DNA of 34,077 nt from a virus: positions 1-34,077 of IMG/VR virus record IMGVR_UViG_3300044675_006624. One strand, given 5' to 3'. This document shows, piece after piece, positions 21,864-29,076 of this stretch (positions within the stretch are counted from its first letter, which is position 1; each line of letters starts with the position of its first letter). The position numbers and the translations under genes were made by a program. The notes beneath the pieces were generated by a model. It was given only the letters and a program-made list of their open reading frames with translations, was not told where the DNA came from and ran no database searches.

Positions 21864-22799
21864 TCAAATAGTATTGTTTAGATACCAAGACGCTACGTCT
21901 TTGATGCCATTTTCAAAGCTGATCCTTGGCTCCCAGCCAGTAGCTGAAGAAAGAAGCTCATGGTTCATGAGTTGCTTGCTAATTTCTTTAGCGTCTTCAA
22001 AAACAATTTTAGAATTAATTTCTTTGCCAATTGCCTTTTCCATTAGGTTAAATACTTCTATTGTAGAATACCTATTTCCAGAAGAAATGTTAAAAGCTGC
22101 GTGCAAATTCTTTTCTTCTACATGCTCAGCAATTTTAATGTAAGCCTCCGACACATCATCAACATGGATATACTCTCTGATGTCTCTTCCGCCATTTCTG
22201 ATTGTAAATTCTTGATTGGTCAAAAACGCCTTAGCAATTCCTGGAATAAGTCTTTGAGTGTTGTTGTCTCCAGGTCCGTAAATATTACAAGCTCTAGTAA
22301 CAACAACTGGCATGTTGTATGTGTGGCGATAAGATTTAGAAAGAACGTCAGTAGTTACCTTTGATGCATCATAAGGAAACTTTCCATTAAGTGGGCTTGA
22401 CTCAAGATATTCGCTACCCTCTAATTCACCATAGGCCTTGTCTGTAGAAGCAACCACAATAGCTGCTGCCTCAGCATAAAGTCTAGCAGCTTCCAGTATG
22501 TTTAAAGATCCCACAAAGTTAGTGTAAAAACTATCGTATGGATGTGTGACGGACTCATAAGCTTGTGTCTGAGCAGCTAAATGAAAAATATAATCTGGCT
22601 TAGCCTTCTTAATAAAGTAAGAGGTGTCTTCCATGGAGTTTGTATTTCCATAAATTTTATTAATTTTAGAATTAAGATATATATTTGATGGCTCATCACG
22701 AATTAAGCCATAAACAACGAAGCCTCTTTCAGCCATAATGTTTGCTAGTCTGGCACCTAGAAGGCCAGTAATTCCAGTAATTGCTACACGCTTTGTCAT
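21864..22799 (-). CDS. NAD-dependent sugar-nucleotide 4,6-dehydratase/epimerase, 311 aa
   Basis: Extended SDR enzyme: GITGLLG dinucleotide-binding loop (8-14), catalytic STDKAYG and Y-x3-K in PYDASK, TRACNIYGPGD, and REYIHVDDV near the sugar site. The arrangement resembles CDP-glucose or GDP-mannose 4,6-dehydratases. It would supply a deoxy-sugar donor to the phage glycosyltransferases. Its ATG follows an extended -10 at 22834-22826 and a weak GATGGGA ribosome-binding site. Confidence 0.8.
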   Translation of the reverse strand: MTKRVAITGITGLLGARLANIMAERGFVVYGLIRDEPSNIYLNSKINKIYGNTNSMEDTSYFIKKAKPDYIFHLAAQTQAYESVTHPYDSFYTNFVGSLNILEAARLYAEAAAIVVASTDKAYGELEGSEYLESSPLNGKFPYDASKVTTDVLSKSYRHTYNMPVVVTRACNIYGPGDNNTQRLIPGIAKAFLTNQEFTIRNGGRDIREYIHVDDVSEAYIKIAEHVEEKNLHAAFNISSGNRYSTIEVFNLMEKAIGKEINSKIVFEDAKEISKQLMNHELLSSATGWEPRISFENGIKDVASWYLNNTI

Positions 22800-22819
22800 T
22801 TATTTTCCCATCTGTCAGC

Positions 22820-22834
22820 ATTATAATTATAGCA
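22820..22834 (-). promoter_or_regulatory. Promoter of the dehydratase gene
   Basis: TGC-TATAAT (22834-22826) directly followed by a second TATAAT (22825-22820), a tandem -10 for the dehydratase. Confidence 0.55.
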
Positions 22835-22875
22835 GATTGAGTGGGCCTTTTTTCATCATGCCCAGGATGTTTGTT

Positions 22876-23268
22876 TTACTTAACTTCGATTTTCTTTGGC
22901 TTTTTCTCTTCTGGAATGTGCCTATATAGATCAATGAAAAGAATTCCATTAATCATACTTGCACGCTCTACCTCAAAATATTCAGGTAGTGCAAACGAGC
23001 GTGAAAACTTGCGAGCTGCAATACCTTTATAGATATAGTTAGCTCCTTCATCTTCATGACGCTCTGCTTGTAGTCTGAGGACATTGTTTTCTACAGTAAT
23101 GTCCACTTCCTTTTGATTAAATCCAGCCAAGGCAAACTCCATCACAAAGTGATCCTCTGAGATTTTGTTTACATTATAAGGTGGATAGTTTGTTGTTTTA
23201 ACTGGCTGTGCAAATGCCTTCTCAAATTCCTGAGCTAGGCTTGCAAATGGGTCATTAAAAATAACCAT
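22876..23268 (-). CDS. Hsp20/alpha-crystallin small heat-shock protein, 130 aa
   Basis: The alpha-crystallin domain spans about 28-120 and has the MEFALAGFNQKEVDITVENN and ARKFSRSFALP strands. A KKIEV motif at the end fits the groove-binding IxI/V tail. The protein should hold unfolded phage or host proteins. It begins at ATG 23268 behind AAGGAG. With GroES it makes a second phage chaperone. Confidence 0.9.
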   Translation of the reverse strand: MVIFNDPFASLAQEFEKAFAQPVKTTNYPPYNVNKISEDHFVMEFALAGFNQKEVDITVENNVLRLQAERHEDEGANYIYKGIAARKFSRSFALPEYFEVERASMINGILFIDLYRHIPEEKKPKKIEVK

Positions 23269-23324
23269 TTATATCATCTCCTTTTATTAAGCGAGTTAAT
23301 TGCCCCCAAATGGCAGGCATATCT

Positions 23325-23330
23325 ATTATA
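23325..23330 (-). promoter_or_regulatory. -10 box for hsp20
   Basis: TATAAT about 55 bases before ATG 23268, with no strong -35. Confidence 0.4.
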
Positions 23331-23332
23331 CA

Positions 23333-24025
23333 CTATTTAAAGGATTTTTGCACATGGAATATTTTTTTATAGCCACCAAGCTGGTGTTCCCCATTAACCA
23401 TTATTCCAGCACCATCCTGAGCATTTTTAGCATCTTTGTATTCCTGTACAGACATTTCTAAAGATTGCCAAGATTCTCTTTTTATTGGTAAAACCTGAAC
23501 AAGAGGAGTGCCTTTTTTAATTTTAAATATAGTGTTTTCTTTTACAAAAAAAGATAGGTGCCCATCTGAAATAAAATTATCAGTATCTATTAGTCCTGCT
23601 ATTGCATTTACATTTTTAGATCCATTATTTACTGGATTAATAAATAAAGCACTATAGTCCTTTGGAGTTTGAACAGACCACATTGGGTGAATTCTTAGCA
23701 CATGACTATGATGTCCAGATGGTATAGGATATTTGTCGTATTGCTGTAGATCATGTTGACTAAACAATTCCCTATTAAAATCATTATCTGAGGTAACAAC
23801 TAGTCCACCAGGGTTTGTAGAATCTACTGTTATATCTGATTGTGACACTAAAAAATATCCAAAAGACATTGCATCAAAAATTGGCAAGCATCTTTTTATT
23901 GTTGGATTTCCAAAATCGTCATAGCTAGATTGATTTTTATACCATTCAGGCAAAAGCGAAGAGGCTGGAACAGGTGGCAGTAAGTTATCAAACTTTGGGA
24001 AAAAAGTAATTGTTTTATTTATCAT
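23333..24025 (-). CDS. Conserved phage protein of unknown function, 230 aa
   Basis: Starts MINKTITFFPKFDNLLPPVPASSLLPEWYKN, and contains IKRCLPIFDAMSFGYFLV, a HPMWSVQTPKDYSALFINP segment and FKIKKGTPLVQVLPIKRESW. I know this pattern from phage genomes but no function. ATG 24025 overlaps the GT25 stop by 11 bases, so the two are likely translated together and the product may act on the same glycan or substrate. Confidence 0.6.
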   Translation of the reverse strand: MINKTITFFPKFDNLLPPVPASSLLPEWYKNQSSYDDFGNPTIKRCLPIFDAMSFGYFLVSQSDITVDSTNPGGLVVTSDNDFNRELFSQHDLQQYDKYPIPSGHHSHVLRIHPMWSVQTPKDYSALFINPVNNGSKNVNAIAGLIDTDNFISDGHLSFFVKENTIFKIKKGTPLVQVLPIKRESWQSLEMSVQEYKDAKNAQDGAGIMVNGEHQLGGYKKIFHVQKSFK

Positions 24026-24704
24026 AAACGTATGGCCTTCCCTTATCATAAAAAGCCTGCTCTAGCAGAAAAGTGCTATCCCATCTGCAACTTTTATTAA
24101 TAAACATTGGCTGGTTGTAAGCATAAACATAGGCTAACCTTTGGACAGTAGCTAGATACGTATCATGACACGTATTTTGTTCAATTCCCCACTTACAACT
24201 ATTCTCTACAAGAGTTCTAAAAACATTTGTAATGTAAAGAATTGATTGCCCACCACTCATACTAAGGACTCTATATATCTCTAAATTTTCTGAGTAAACA
24301 TCTGGAATTACATTAACGGTAATACCGTTTAGTGTTCTTTCTGGATAAACTGGATACGCATCATTAAAGCCTAAGCCATGTGGCATTGTGCCAAGATATA
24401 CCGCATCAGCATCATCTGGAACATCAAGAATATAGTCAAAAGCTGCAAGCTCAAGATCATCTTCTAAGACTAAGAATGGTCCATCAAATTGCTTAGAAAA
24501 TTCCATGGCTGCAAGATGTGCTTCAGATACACCATTAGCTTTAATTAAGTTTCTATTGGTGCCAGGAATACGATAAATGTTTTCACGTTTAAAACCATAC
24601 TCTTCTATTAGGTCATTAAACAATATATTCATGTCACGATGCCTTTTTTTATCTTCATCCATATTCATATAAAGAATTGGGATTTCTCTTAAATCAATTA
24701 TCAT
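24015..24704 (-). CDS. GT25-like glycosyltransferase, 229 aa
   Basis: The LYMNMDEDKKRHRDM N-terminus, GVSEAHLAAMEFS and PFLVLEDDLEL (E81-D-D83) fit the LPS-type GT25 family, which includes collagen hydroxylysine galactosyltransferases. This is notable because GT25 acts on hydroxylated lysine in animals. The ATG at 24704 follows the HNH stop almost directly, and a longer frame from 24758 would overlap it. Acceptor unknown. Confidence 0.75.
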   Translation of the reverse strand: MIIDLREIPILYMNMDEDKKRHRDMNILFNDLIEEYGFKRENIYRIPGTNRNLIKANGVSEAHLAAMEFSKQFDGPFLVLEDDLELAAFDYILDVPDDADAVYLGTMPHGLGFNDAYPVYPERTLNGITVNVIPDVYSENLEIYRVLSMSGGQSILYITNVFRTLVENSCKWGIEQNTCHDTYLATVQRLAYVYAYNQPMFINKSCRWDSTFLLEQAFYDKGRPYVYDK

Positions 24705-24705
24705 A

Positions 24706-25047
24706 TCAAGATGCCATCTGCTGTCGTTCGTATGTTCTTTCTCTGTGACAATTTGCACAGACTATTTCACATTTTTTTATTTCTTCTTTAATTTTATCAA
24801 TTGTTGTACCTACATGCAATGCCCTGGAAATTCCAAAAGATTTATCCTTTAAGTGATCAAAGTCTAAAACATGTGGAGGATAGCTAATCCTACAGTCAGA
24901 ACAAATAGAGTTTTTTAGTTTATATTCGTAAACCCACTGTTTAGCAGCAGATTTTTGCTGACTCTTTCTTTTGCCAATTGTATCTTTATTTCTTTGATAC
25001 CATTCAGCTTGAGCTTTTTTCTGTTTTCTTTTATCCCTATAAGGCAT
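24706..25047 (-). CDS. HNH endonuclease, 113 aa
   Basis: A basic N-terminus leads to CSDC, LDFDH (about 62-66) and CEIVCANCHR, giving the HNH site with two CxxC zinc knuckles. It cuts DNA and may be a homing endonuclease or a packaging nuclease. It is leaderless: TGG-TATAAT ends six bases before ATG 25047. A single gene with its own promoter between unrelated genes suggests a mobile insertion. Confidence 0.85.
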   Translation of the reverse strand: MPYRDKRKQKKAQAEWYQRNKDTIGKRKSQQKSAAKQWVYEYKLKNSICSDCRISYPPHVLDFDHLKDKSFGISRALHVGTTIDKIKEEIKKCEIVCANCHRERTYERQQMAS

Positions 25048-25053
25048 GGTTCA

Positions 25054-25062
25054 ATTATACCA
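25054..25062 (-). promoter_or_regulatory. Extended -10 promoter for leaderless HNH gene
   Basis: TGG-TATAAT, six bases before ATG 25047. Confidence 0.65.
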
Positions 25063-25081
25063 CGAGATAGAACCCTAAAGA

Positions 25082-25327
25082 TTATAAACTAAAACCGCTA
25101 TTTGATGCTCTCCAAATAGATGGTGAATGATTAGCTTCAACTCCAGCCTTAACGTCTAAATCTTCGTATAGTCTTATAATATGGATACAAGGATCTTCGC
25201 CCTCAAAAAACTGGATATCTTCTTCTTCAGTCATTGGAAGACCATCATGTGGGTAGCAAACTGCTGGGCCACAAAAACCATTAGTTAGCCCTATCTGTAA
25301 CCACTCATCAAAAGTTATTTTTTTCAT
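25082..25327 (-). CDS. Conserved actinophage small protein, 81 aa
   Basis: The pattern FDEWLQIGLTNGFCGPAVC, GLPMTEEEDIQF, DPCIHIIRLYED and EANHSPSIWR is familiar from actinophage genomes, where no function is known. The conserved Cys and His residues may bind a metal. It is leaderless with a recognisable -35 (TTGATT, 17-base spacer). Confidence 0.7.
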   Translation of the reverse strand: MKKITFDEWLQIGLTNGFCGPAVCYPHDGLPMTEEEDIQFFEGEDPCIHIIRLYEDLDVKAGVEANHSPSIWRASNSGFSL

Positions 25328-25333
25328 AATAAA

Positions 25334-25362
25334 ATTATACCTTAACTGCCAAGCAAAATCAA
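25334..25362 (-). promoter_or_regulatory. Promoter for the leaderless 81-aa gene
   Basis: TTGATT (25362-25357), 17-base spacer, TATAAT (25339-25334), then six bases to ATG 25327. It is the clearest case with both promoter elements and no leader. Confidence 0.75.
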
Positions 25363-25369
25363 GACTTGG

Positions 25370-25831
25370 CTACAGTATTTTGAACCCCCCACAATCTCTT
25401 AAAAATTCTAAAAAGAAATAGACATCTCCAGCACTAAAAGAATAATTTTTAATATAAGAAAATGCTTTTCCAGATCCTTCACAATTTACACAAACATCAT
25501 TTGTTTGATGAAAAATACCACGTCTCTTTTTACCTAAACCAAGACATGGTACACATTCCCATTTTGGAATAGAGTTAAGAAAGTCATTATATTTATCTAT
25601 ATAGTTTTGTATATTATCATTTAAAAAATCATTAGACATTTTTTCATACAGCAATTGCGATGTTTCTTTATCTAATGCAGCACCACTGTTAACGTGTCCT
25701 TGCACACCAGCTACAAGGTTTGGATATTCCTGTTCTATAAATTCCCAAAGCGGATGCCAAACCCAAACGCTAAGACGCAAAACTTCTCCGTAACGAGATT
25801 GTGGCTCAAGGCCATGAAGATCCATTGACAT
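25370..25831 (-). CDS. Phage protein with DnaJ-type zinc knuckles, 153 aa
   Basis: Starts MSMDLHGLEPQS, then a Trp-rich VWVWHPLWEFI segment. The C-terminal half has two CxxCxGxG knuckles (CVPCLGLG and CVNCEGSG) as in the DnaJ Cys-rich domain, so it should bind zinc. Function unknown; a protein- or RNA-binding role is inferred. The GT32 gene ends one base upstream. Confidence 0.7.
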   Translation of the reverse strand: MSMDLHGLEPQSRYGEVLRLSVWVWHPLWEFIEQEYPNLVAGVQGHVNSGAALDKETSQLLYEKMSNDFLNDNIQNYIDKYNDFLNSIPKWECVPCLGLGKKRRGIFHQTNDVCVNCEGSGKAFSYIKNYSFSAGDVYFFLEFLRDCGGFKIL

Positions 25832-26533
25832 TTATGTTTTTATCCCAGCACTAGAGTAGCCATTGTTTGTAATTTTAATATCAAAGTTAGACCCTAAATC
25901 CCAATAAAATATTTCATTAAACTTTTTTTCGTCATGATGATCTGACCATCTATTATTTGCAGCAAAGTGCTGAACACCAAAAGCGTTAACTTTAATTTTA
26001 TTGCTTGGCATTTGTTCTTTTATAACACTTGTCCACATAAGTGGTCCTGTCTCAGAAACATCTACGCCCTTATAGTTTTTTAACTTTATAAGACTAAGCA
26101 TTTTATCTATAACAGATTTTAAAACCAAGCTTTTTGGTGCTGCAGCAAAACACCATTGTTCTAATACCTCACCGCCTAGCTCTGGATAGCTATTGGATGT
26201 TACCACTAATTCTTTGTCTAGGTCTACCCATGACTCTATTGGATCTAAGCATACGGTATCAATATCTGCATATAGTCCTCCATGCTCATAAATAACTAGG
26301 TACCTCCAAAAATCTGCTTTTATCTGTCCTTGTGCAATGTTGTTGTATATTTGCAAATACTCATCACCGTAAGTTGATAAAATAAAATCTTGACAATCTT
26401 TGTCTGTGCTATACCTGTATTCCCAAGTTGGATTTTTTTCTTTCCAAGTATCGATTGGACTTTGAATGTATCTTGGTATGCTGTTTAACTCAAAAGAACA
26501 AGTTTGCCAAATTGTTTTTGGAATATTAGTCAT
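25832..26533 (-). CDS. GT32-like (OCH1/capsular) glycosyltransferase, 233 aa
   Basis: The sugar-binding-region DxD family: IPKTIWQT at 4-11, KADFWRYLVIYEHGGLYADID with D90 and D92, and a SETGPLMWT helix. It should transfer a mannose- or galactose-type sugar. The Shine-Dalgarno is weak. It is the tenth glycosyltransferase in the window. Confidence 0.85.
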   Translation of the reverse strand: MTNIPKTIWQTCSFELNSIPRYIQSPIDTWKEKNPTWEYRYSTDKDCQDFILSTYGDEYLQIYNNIAQGQIKADFWRYLVIYEHGGLYADIDTVCLDPIESWVDLDKELVVTSNSYPELGGEVLEQWCFAAAPKSLVLKSVIDKMLSLIKLKNYKGVDVSETGPLMWTSVIKEQMPSNKIKVNAFGVQHFAANNRWSDHHDEKKFNEIFYWDLGSNFDIKITNNGYSSAGIKT

Positions 26534-26548
26534 TGTTAGTTTAACTTT

Positions 26549-27079
26549 CTAAGTATTCAAAACATCAACCGTGCCAGAGCAGGTTGGAGAAAACTTAATT
26601 GCAGTTTTAACTGCAGCTTCTACTCTACTTTCTGGAGAACTTTTAGTTATTGCGGTTGCAGATAAGTGTCCCATAGCAAATGGTGACCCACTACCAATAG
26701 ATATAAATGGCGAAGAGAATTCATTTAGTGACATATCAGAAGCGTTGTGCTCGTATAGCTTGTCTCTAATTCCAATTAACAGTGATAGCTCTGAATCTTT
26801 TGACGTGTCTACCCACCACTCATCGTAAAAGTCTCTAAGGTATCGCATAAATTTAGTATTCATAAAGACATCAAGGTCTTCATCTGGATGTGGCTTTGGA
26901 GGATCAAAAGAATAAATTAATCTTTGCCCATCCATGCTTCCAGCAAAGCCAATTATATATGGACCAGTTGTCTTGACCTTTGGTCTTGAAAGGTGTAAGA
27001 TTGTATCCTCAGTAGAAGCTCCTCGCTCCCCTGCCATATATACCTTGCCATTAGCCTTTAAAGCGGCTATACAGGTCAT
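26549..27079 (-). CDS. Proteasome/HslV-like Ntn hydrolase, 176 aa
   Basis: After Met removal the protein begins T-C-I-A-A-L, the Ntn-hydrolase start. By mature numbering it has T1, E17 in AGERG, K33 and the IGSG loop with S129, so the catalytic Thr and Lys are present and Asp17 is Glu. It lacks a propeptide, like HslV. No HslU- or Mpa-type ATPase is in the window, so it may work alone or with a host ATPase. GGAGGGG precedes ATG 27079; a TTG at 27142 is the -35 and not a start. Confidence 0.85.
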   Translation of the reverse strand: MTCIAALKANGKVYMAGERGASTEDTILHLSRPKVKTTGPYIIGFAGSMDGQRLIYSFDPPKPHPDEDLDVFMNTKFMRYLRDFYDEWWVDTSKDSELSLLIGIRDKLYEHNASDMSLNEFSSPFISIGSGSPFAMGHLSATAITKSSPESRVEAAVKTAIKFSPTCSGTVDVLNT

Positions 27080-27084
27080 AAGAA

Positions 27085-27137
27085 AGTCCCCTCCAGGTTT
27101 TGTGTGTACTATTATTATACACGACCCAGAGGGGACT
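27085..27137. repeat. 13-bp imperfect inverted repeat around the proteasome-like gene promoter
   Basis: AGTCCCCTCCAGG (27085-27097) and CCCAGAGGGGACT (27125-27137) form an inverted pair with perfect 9-base outer arms, with centres 40 bp apart. One arm holds the Shine-Dalgarno, the other abuts the -35. Only one arm is transcribed, so this is a DNA site rather than an RNA hairpin. Confidence 0.55.
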
Positions 27138-27142
27138 GTCAA
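27114..27142 (-). promoter_or_regulatory. Perfect consensus promoter of the proteasome-like gene
   Basis: TTGACA (27142-27137), 17-base spacer, TATAAT (27119-27114). It predicts strong, early-type expression by the host housekeeping polymerase. Confidence 0.9.
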
Positions 27143-27148
27143 TAGGGG

Positions 27149-27415
27149 CTATTTAGAGTTCTTGTCTACCTTAGAAAAGGCTGAGTTAATCTCTTCTAGG
27201 CTTAGCTTGCCGTCATCCAAGAAGGATCTAGCTAGCTTTTCAACTACTGTTGCTACTCCAAGAATACCTGCCATAAACACAGCAGAAATTAGCTCAACGC
27301 CAACGATTGCTCCTGCTCCCAGAACTGCTAGTCCTGATGCAGCAAAAACAGCCACGATTCTTAGTAGTACATTTTTGATGGTTTTCCATCCGCCTACTAC
27401 TGCTTCTTCTTCCAT
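27149..27415 (-). CDS. Two-span membrane protein, holin-like, 88 aa
   Basis: Hydrophobic segments near residues 17-36 and 40-58, then a charged tail with LDDGKLSLEEINSAF, which resembles part of an EF-hand-like helix. The style matches small actinophage membrane proteins often called holins. It follows another two-span protein; the pair may be holin and antiholin. No ribosome-binding site oddities. Confidence 0.55.
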   Translation of the reverse strand: MEEEAVVGGWKTIKNVLLRIVAVFAASGLAVLGAGAIVGVELISAVFMAGILGVATVVEKLARSFLDDGKLSLEEINSAFSKVDKNSK

Positions 27416-27437
27416 TTTAGACTCCTTTCAATTAGTC

Positions 27438-27653
27438 TTATTTGTTTTTCTTACTTACTGTTCTACTTTCTTTTTCCTCTTTTTCATAACGGAAAAATGG
27501 AAATGTGACTACCCAAATTAACAAGGTAGCAATTATGAGGTTGCCTACTAGTTCCCTAGCAGATCCCTCAAGAACTAGCCAAGCGACAACCATTCCAAGC
27601 AATGTCCATGCTTGTTCTACTAGGTCCTTAACTAATGCCTTTAAGAATTTCAT
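27438..27653 (-). CDS. Two-span membrane protein, holin-like, 71 aa
   Basis: Hydrophobic helices near 14-30 and 37-54, with a basic and acidic tail (RYEKEEKESRTVSKKNK). AAGGAG lies eight bases before ATG 27653, inside the end of the Pro/Glu-rich gene. It could be a lysis protein or an envelope partner of the secreted protein upstream. Confidence 0.55.
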   Translation of the reverse strand: MKFLKALVKDLVEQAWTLLGMVVAWLVLEGSARELVGNLIIATLLIWVVTFPFFRYEKEEKESRTVSKKNK

Positions 27654-27654
27654 C

Positions 27655-29076
27655 TTACGGTCTCCTTATACTTGTTGATGACATGGCTGAGATTGTAGAT
27701 ACCCCAACAACTTGGGCAACTACTACTGAAACCACAACCATGTCTTGTGCTGTTTCTCTGACTTGGGGACTCATATCTGCTCCCACATTCCCAAGATTGT
27801 TAAACACTTCTAATGCCAAACCTGCAACGTCTCCCAATAGTGGGATTGCAGCTAGCTCAGTTGGAAGCTCTAAATCGTCTGCCTGAGCAACTATCATTAA
27901 TGCCTCTAAGGCCTCCAGATACTCCTCAGAGCCCTGTTCTGCAGTTTCAAAGACTTCTAGGGCTGCCTCAAATAGCTGGTCTACCTGGGCATCTGATAGC
28001 TCAGCTGGATCAACTGAGTCAAGCTCTTGTAGGCTGATTTCCTCATTGACTTCTGGCTCCTCTTCTGGTAGACTTGGCTCTATTGGTTCTTCAATAGGAG
28101 GTTCAGGTGAAGGTTCTGGTTCAGGTTCTACAATTGGCGTTTCTGGTTGCTCTGGTTCCGTTGGCTCTGGTGATGTCTCTGGTTCTGGCTCTTCAGGCCG
28201 AACAGGTTCTGGTTCTGGCTCTACTGGGTTGGTTGGCGGTACGACAGGTTCAACTGGCACAGGCTCAGAAGGAGTTGGAGTAGGTGTTGGTTCTGGTGTT
28301 GGTTCCACTACTGGGGGCTGTGTTGGGGTTGGTGTTGGCTCAGGTTCTGGAACAACAGGATTGGTTGGCTCAGGAGTTGGCTCAGGACTAGGTCCTGGGG
28401 TAGGTTCAGGCGTAGGCTCTGGAGTAGGCTCTGGAGTGGGTTCTGGAGTAGGTTCTGGAGCAGGGGGAACAACAGGAGCTGGTTCAGGTGGGGTAGTAAT
28501 TGTTTGAATCTCTAGAGGCTGTACTGGACCACCATGAGTATAGCGAACTCCATATCTAGCATTAGCAGGTGCATTTGAGCTTACCTGATATGTTGGGGTC
28601 CAGGTGTAGTTTACTGGATTTACTTCTGCAATCATTCTTATATAGACTGGTTCTCCAGAAGACTGACCCCAAACCATTACTTTCCAGTCAACGCAAATAG
28701 AGGTTGCTGTTGACCCATACTTAACATACAAGTCTTTTCCAAGACCCCAACCTGGATCCCACTGAGCACTTCCGTTATTAGAAAATGCGTGGTAGTCCCA
28801 CGAGCCAATTGATATAGATGGTGTTGCTGGATAATCCCAGAAGGTGTAGTCACCTTGACCAAAAGTAACTGTTCCTTTTGGACTCACATAAACGTTTCCG
28901 TCATAAACCGTACCACCAAATTCTAGTGGTGTATTTAGGTTCATTAAGAATGCTTGATCTCCACCATTAACTTGGTAAGTATCGCACACTGCGGTTTCTG
29001 ATGCTTTAGCAGGATCAGCAAAAAATAATGAGCCGAAACTCAAAAACAAAACAAAAGCAAATCTTAAAGACTTGAT
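27655..29076 (-). CDS. Secreted/anchored Pro-Glu-Thr repeat protein, 473 aa, apparent ATC start
   Basis: The N-terminus is a signal peptide (MKSLRFAFVLFLSFGSLFF, then AKA cleavage) if translation starts at ATC 29076, eight bases after AAGGAG; the first in-frame TTG, at 29049, would truncate its basic n-region. Next is a beta-rich extracellular domain (about 30-180), then a PEPT-repeat region (about 195-350), an acidic helical domain and a C-terminal hydrophobic helix with an RR tail, lacking LPxTG. It could sit on the host surface or in the virion. The many Pro and Thr residues make it a candidate substrate for hydroxylases and glycosyltransferases. Confidence 0.75.
   Translation of the reverse strand: MKSLRFAFVLFLSFGSLFFADPAKASETAVCDTYQVNGGDQAFLMNLNTPLEFGGTVYDGNVYVSPKGTVTFGQGDYTFWDYPATPSISIGSWDYHAFSNNGSAQWDPGWGLGKDLYVKYGSTATSICVDWKVMVWGQSSGEPVYIRMIAEVNPVNYTWTPTYQVSSNAPANARYGVRYTHGGPVQPLEIQTITTPPEPAPVVPPAPEPTPEPTPEPTPEPTPEPTPGPSPEPTPEPTNPVVPEPEPTPTPTQPPVVEPTPEPTPTPTPSEPVPVEPVVPPTNPVEPEPEPVRPEEPEPETSPEPTEPEQPETPIVEPEPEPSPEPPIEEPIEPSLPEEEPEVNEEISLQELDSVDPAELSDAQVDQLFEAALEVFETAEQGSEEYLEALEALMIVAQADDLELPTELAAIPLLGDVAGLALEVFNNLGNVGADMSPQVRETAQDMVVVSVVVAQVVGVSTISAMSSTSIRRP

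Noticed and set aside
23333-24025. Sugar epimerase call for the 230-aa protein
   Set aside because: No catalytic motif of such enzymes can be seen; left as unknown.
27080-27142. Longer N-terminus of the proteasome-like protein from TTG 27142
   Set aside because: The TTG is the -35 hexamer, and a start at 27079 exposes the catalytic Thr next to Met.
26934-27521. + strand ORF of 195 aa
   Set aside because: Antisense across the proteasome-like gene and two membrane-protein genes, with no recognisable domain or start signal.
28060-28500. CRISPR-like repeat array
   Set aside because: The repeats are in-frame PEPT codons of variable spacing without unique spacers.
28046-28507. + strand ORF of Gly/Ser/Val repeats (153 aa)
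   Set aside because: It is the antisense of the Pro/Glu/Thr repeat region; its composition follows from the repeat codons and it has no ribosome-binding site.
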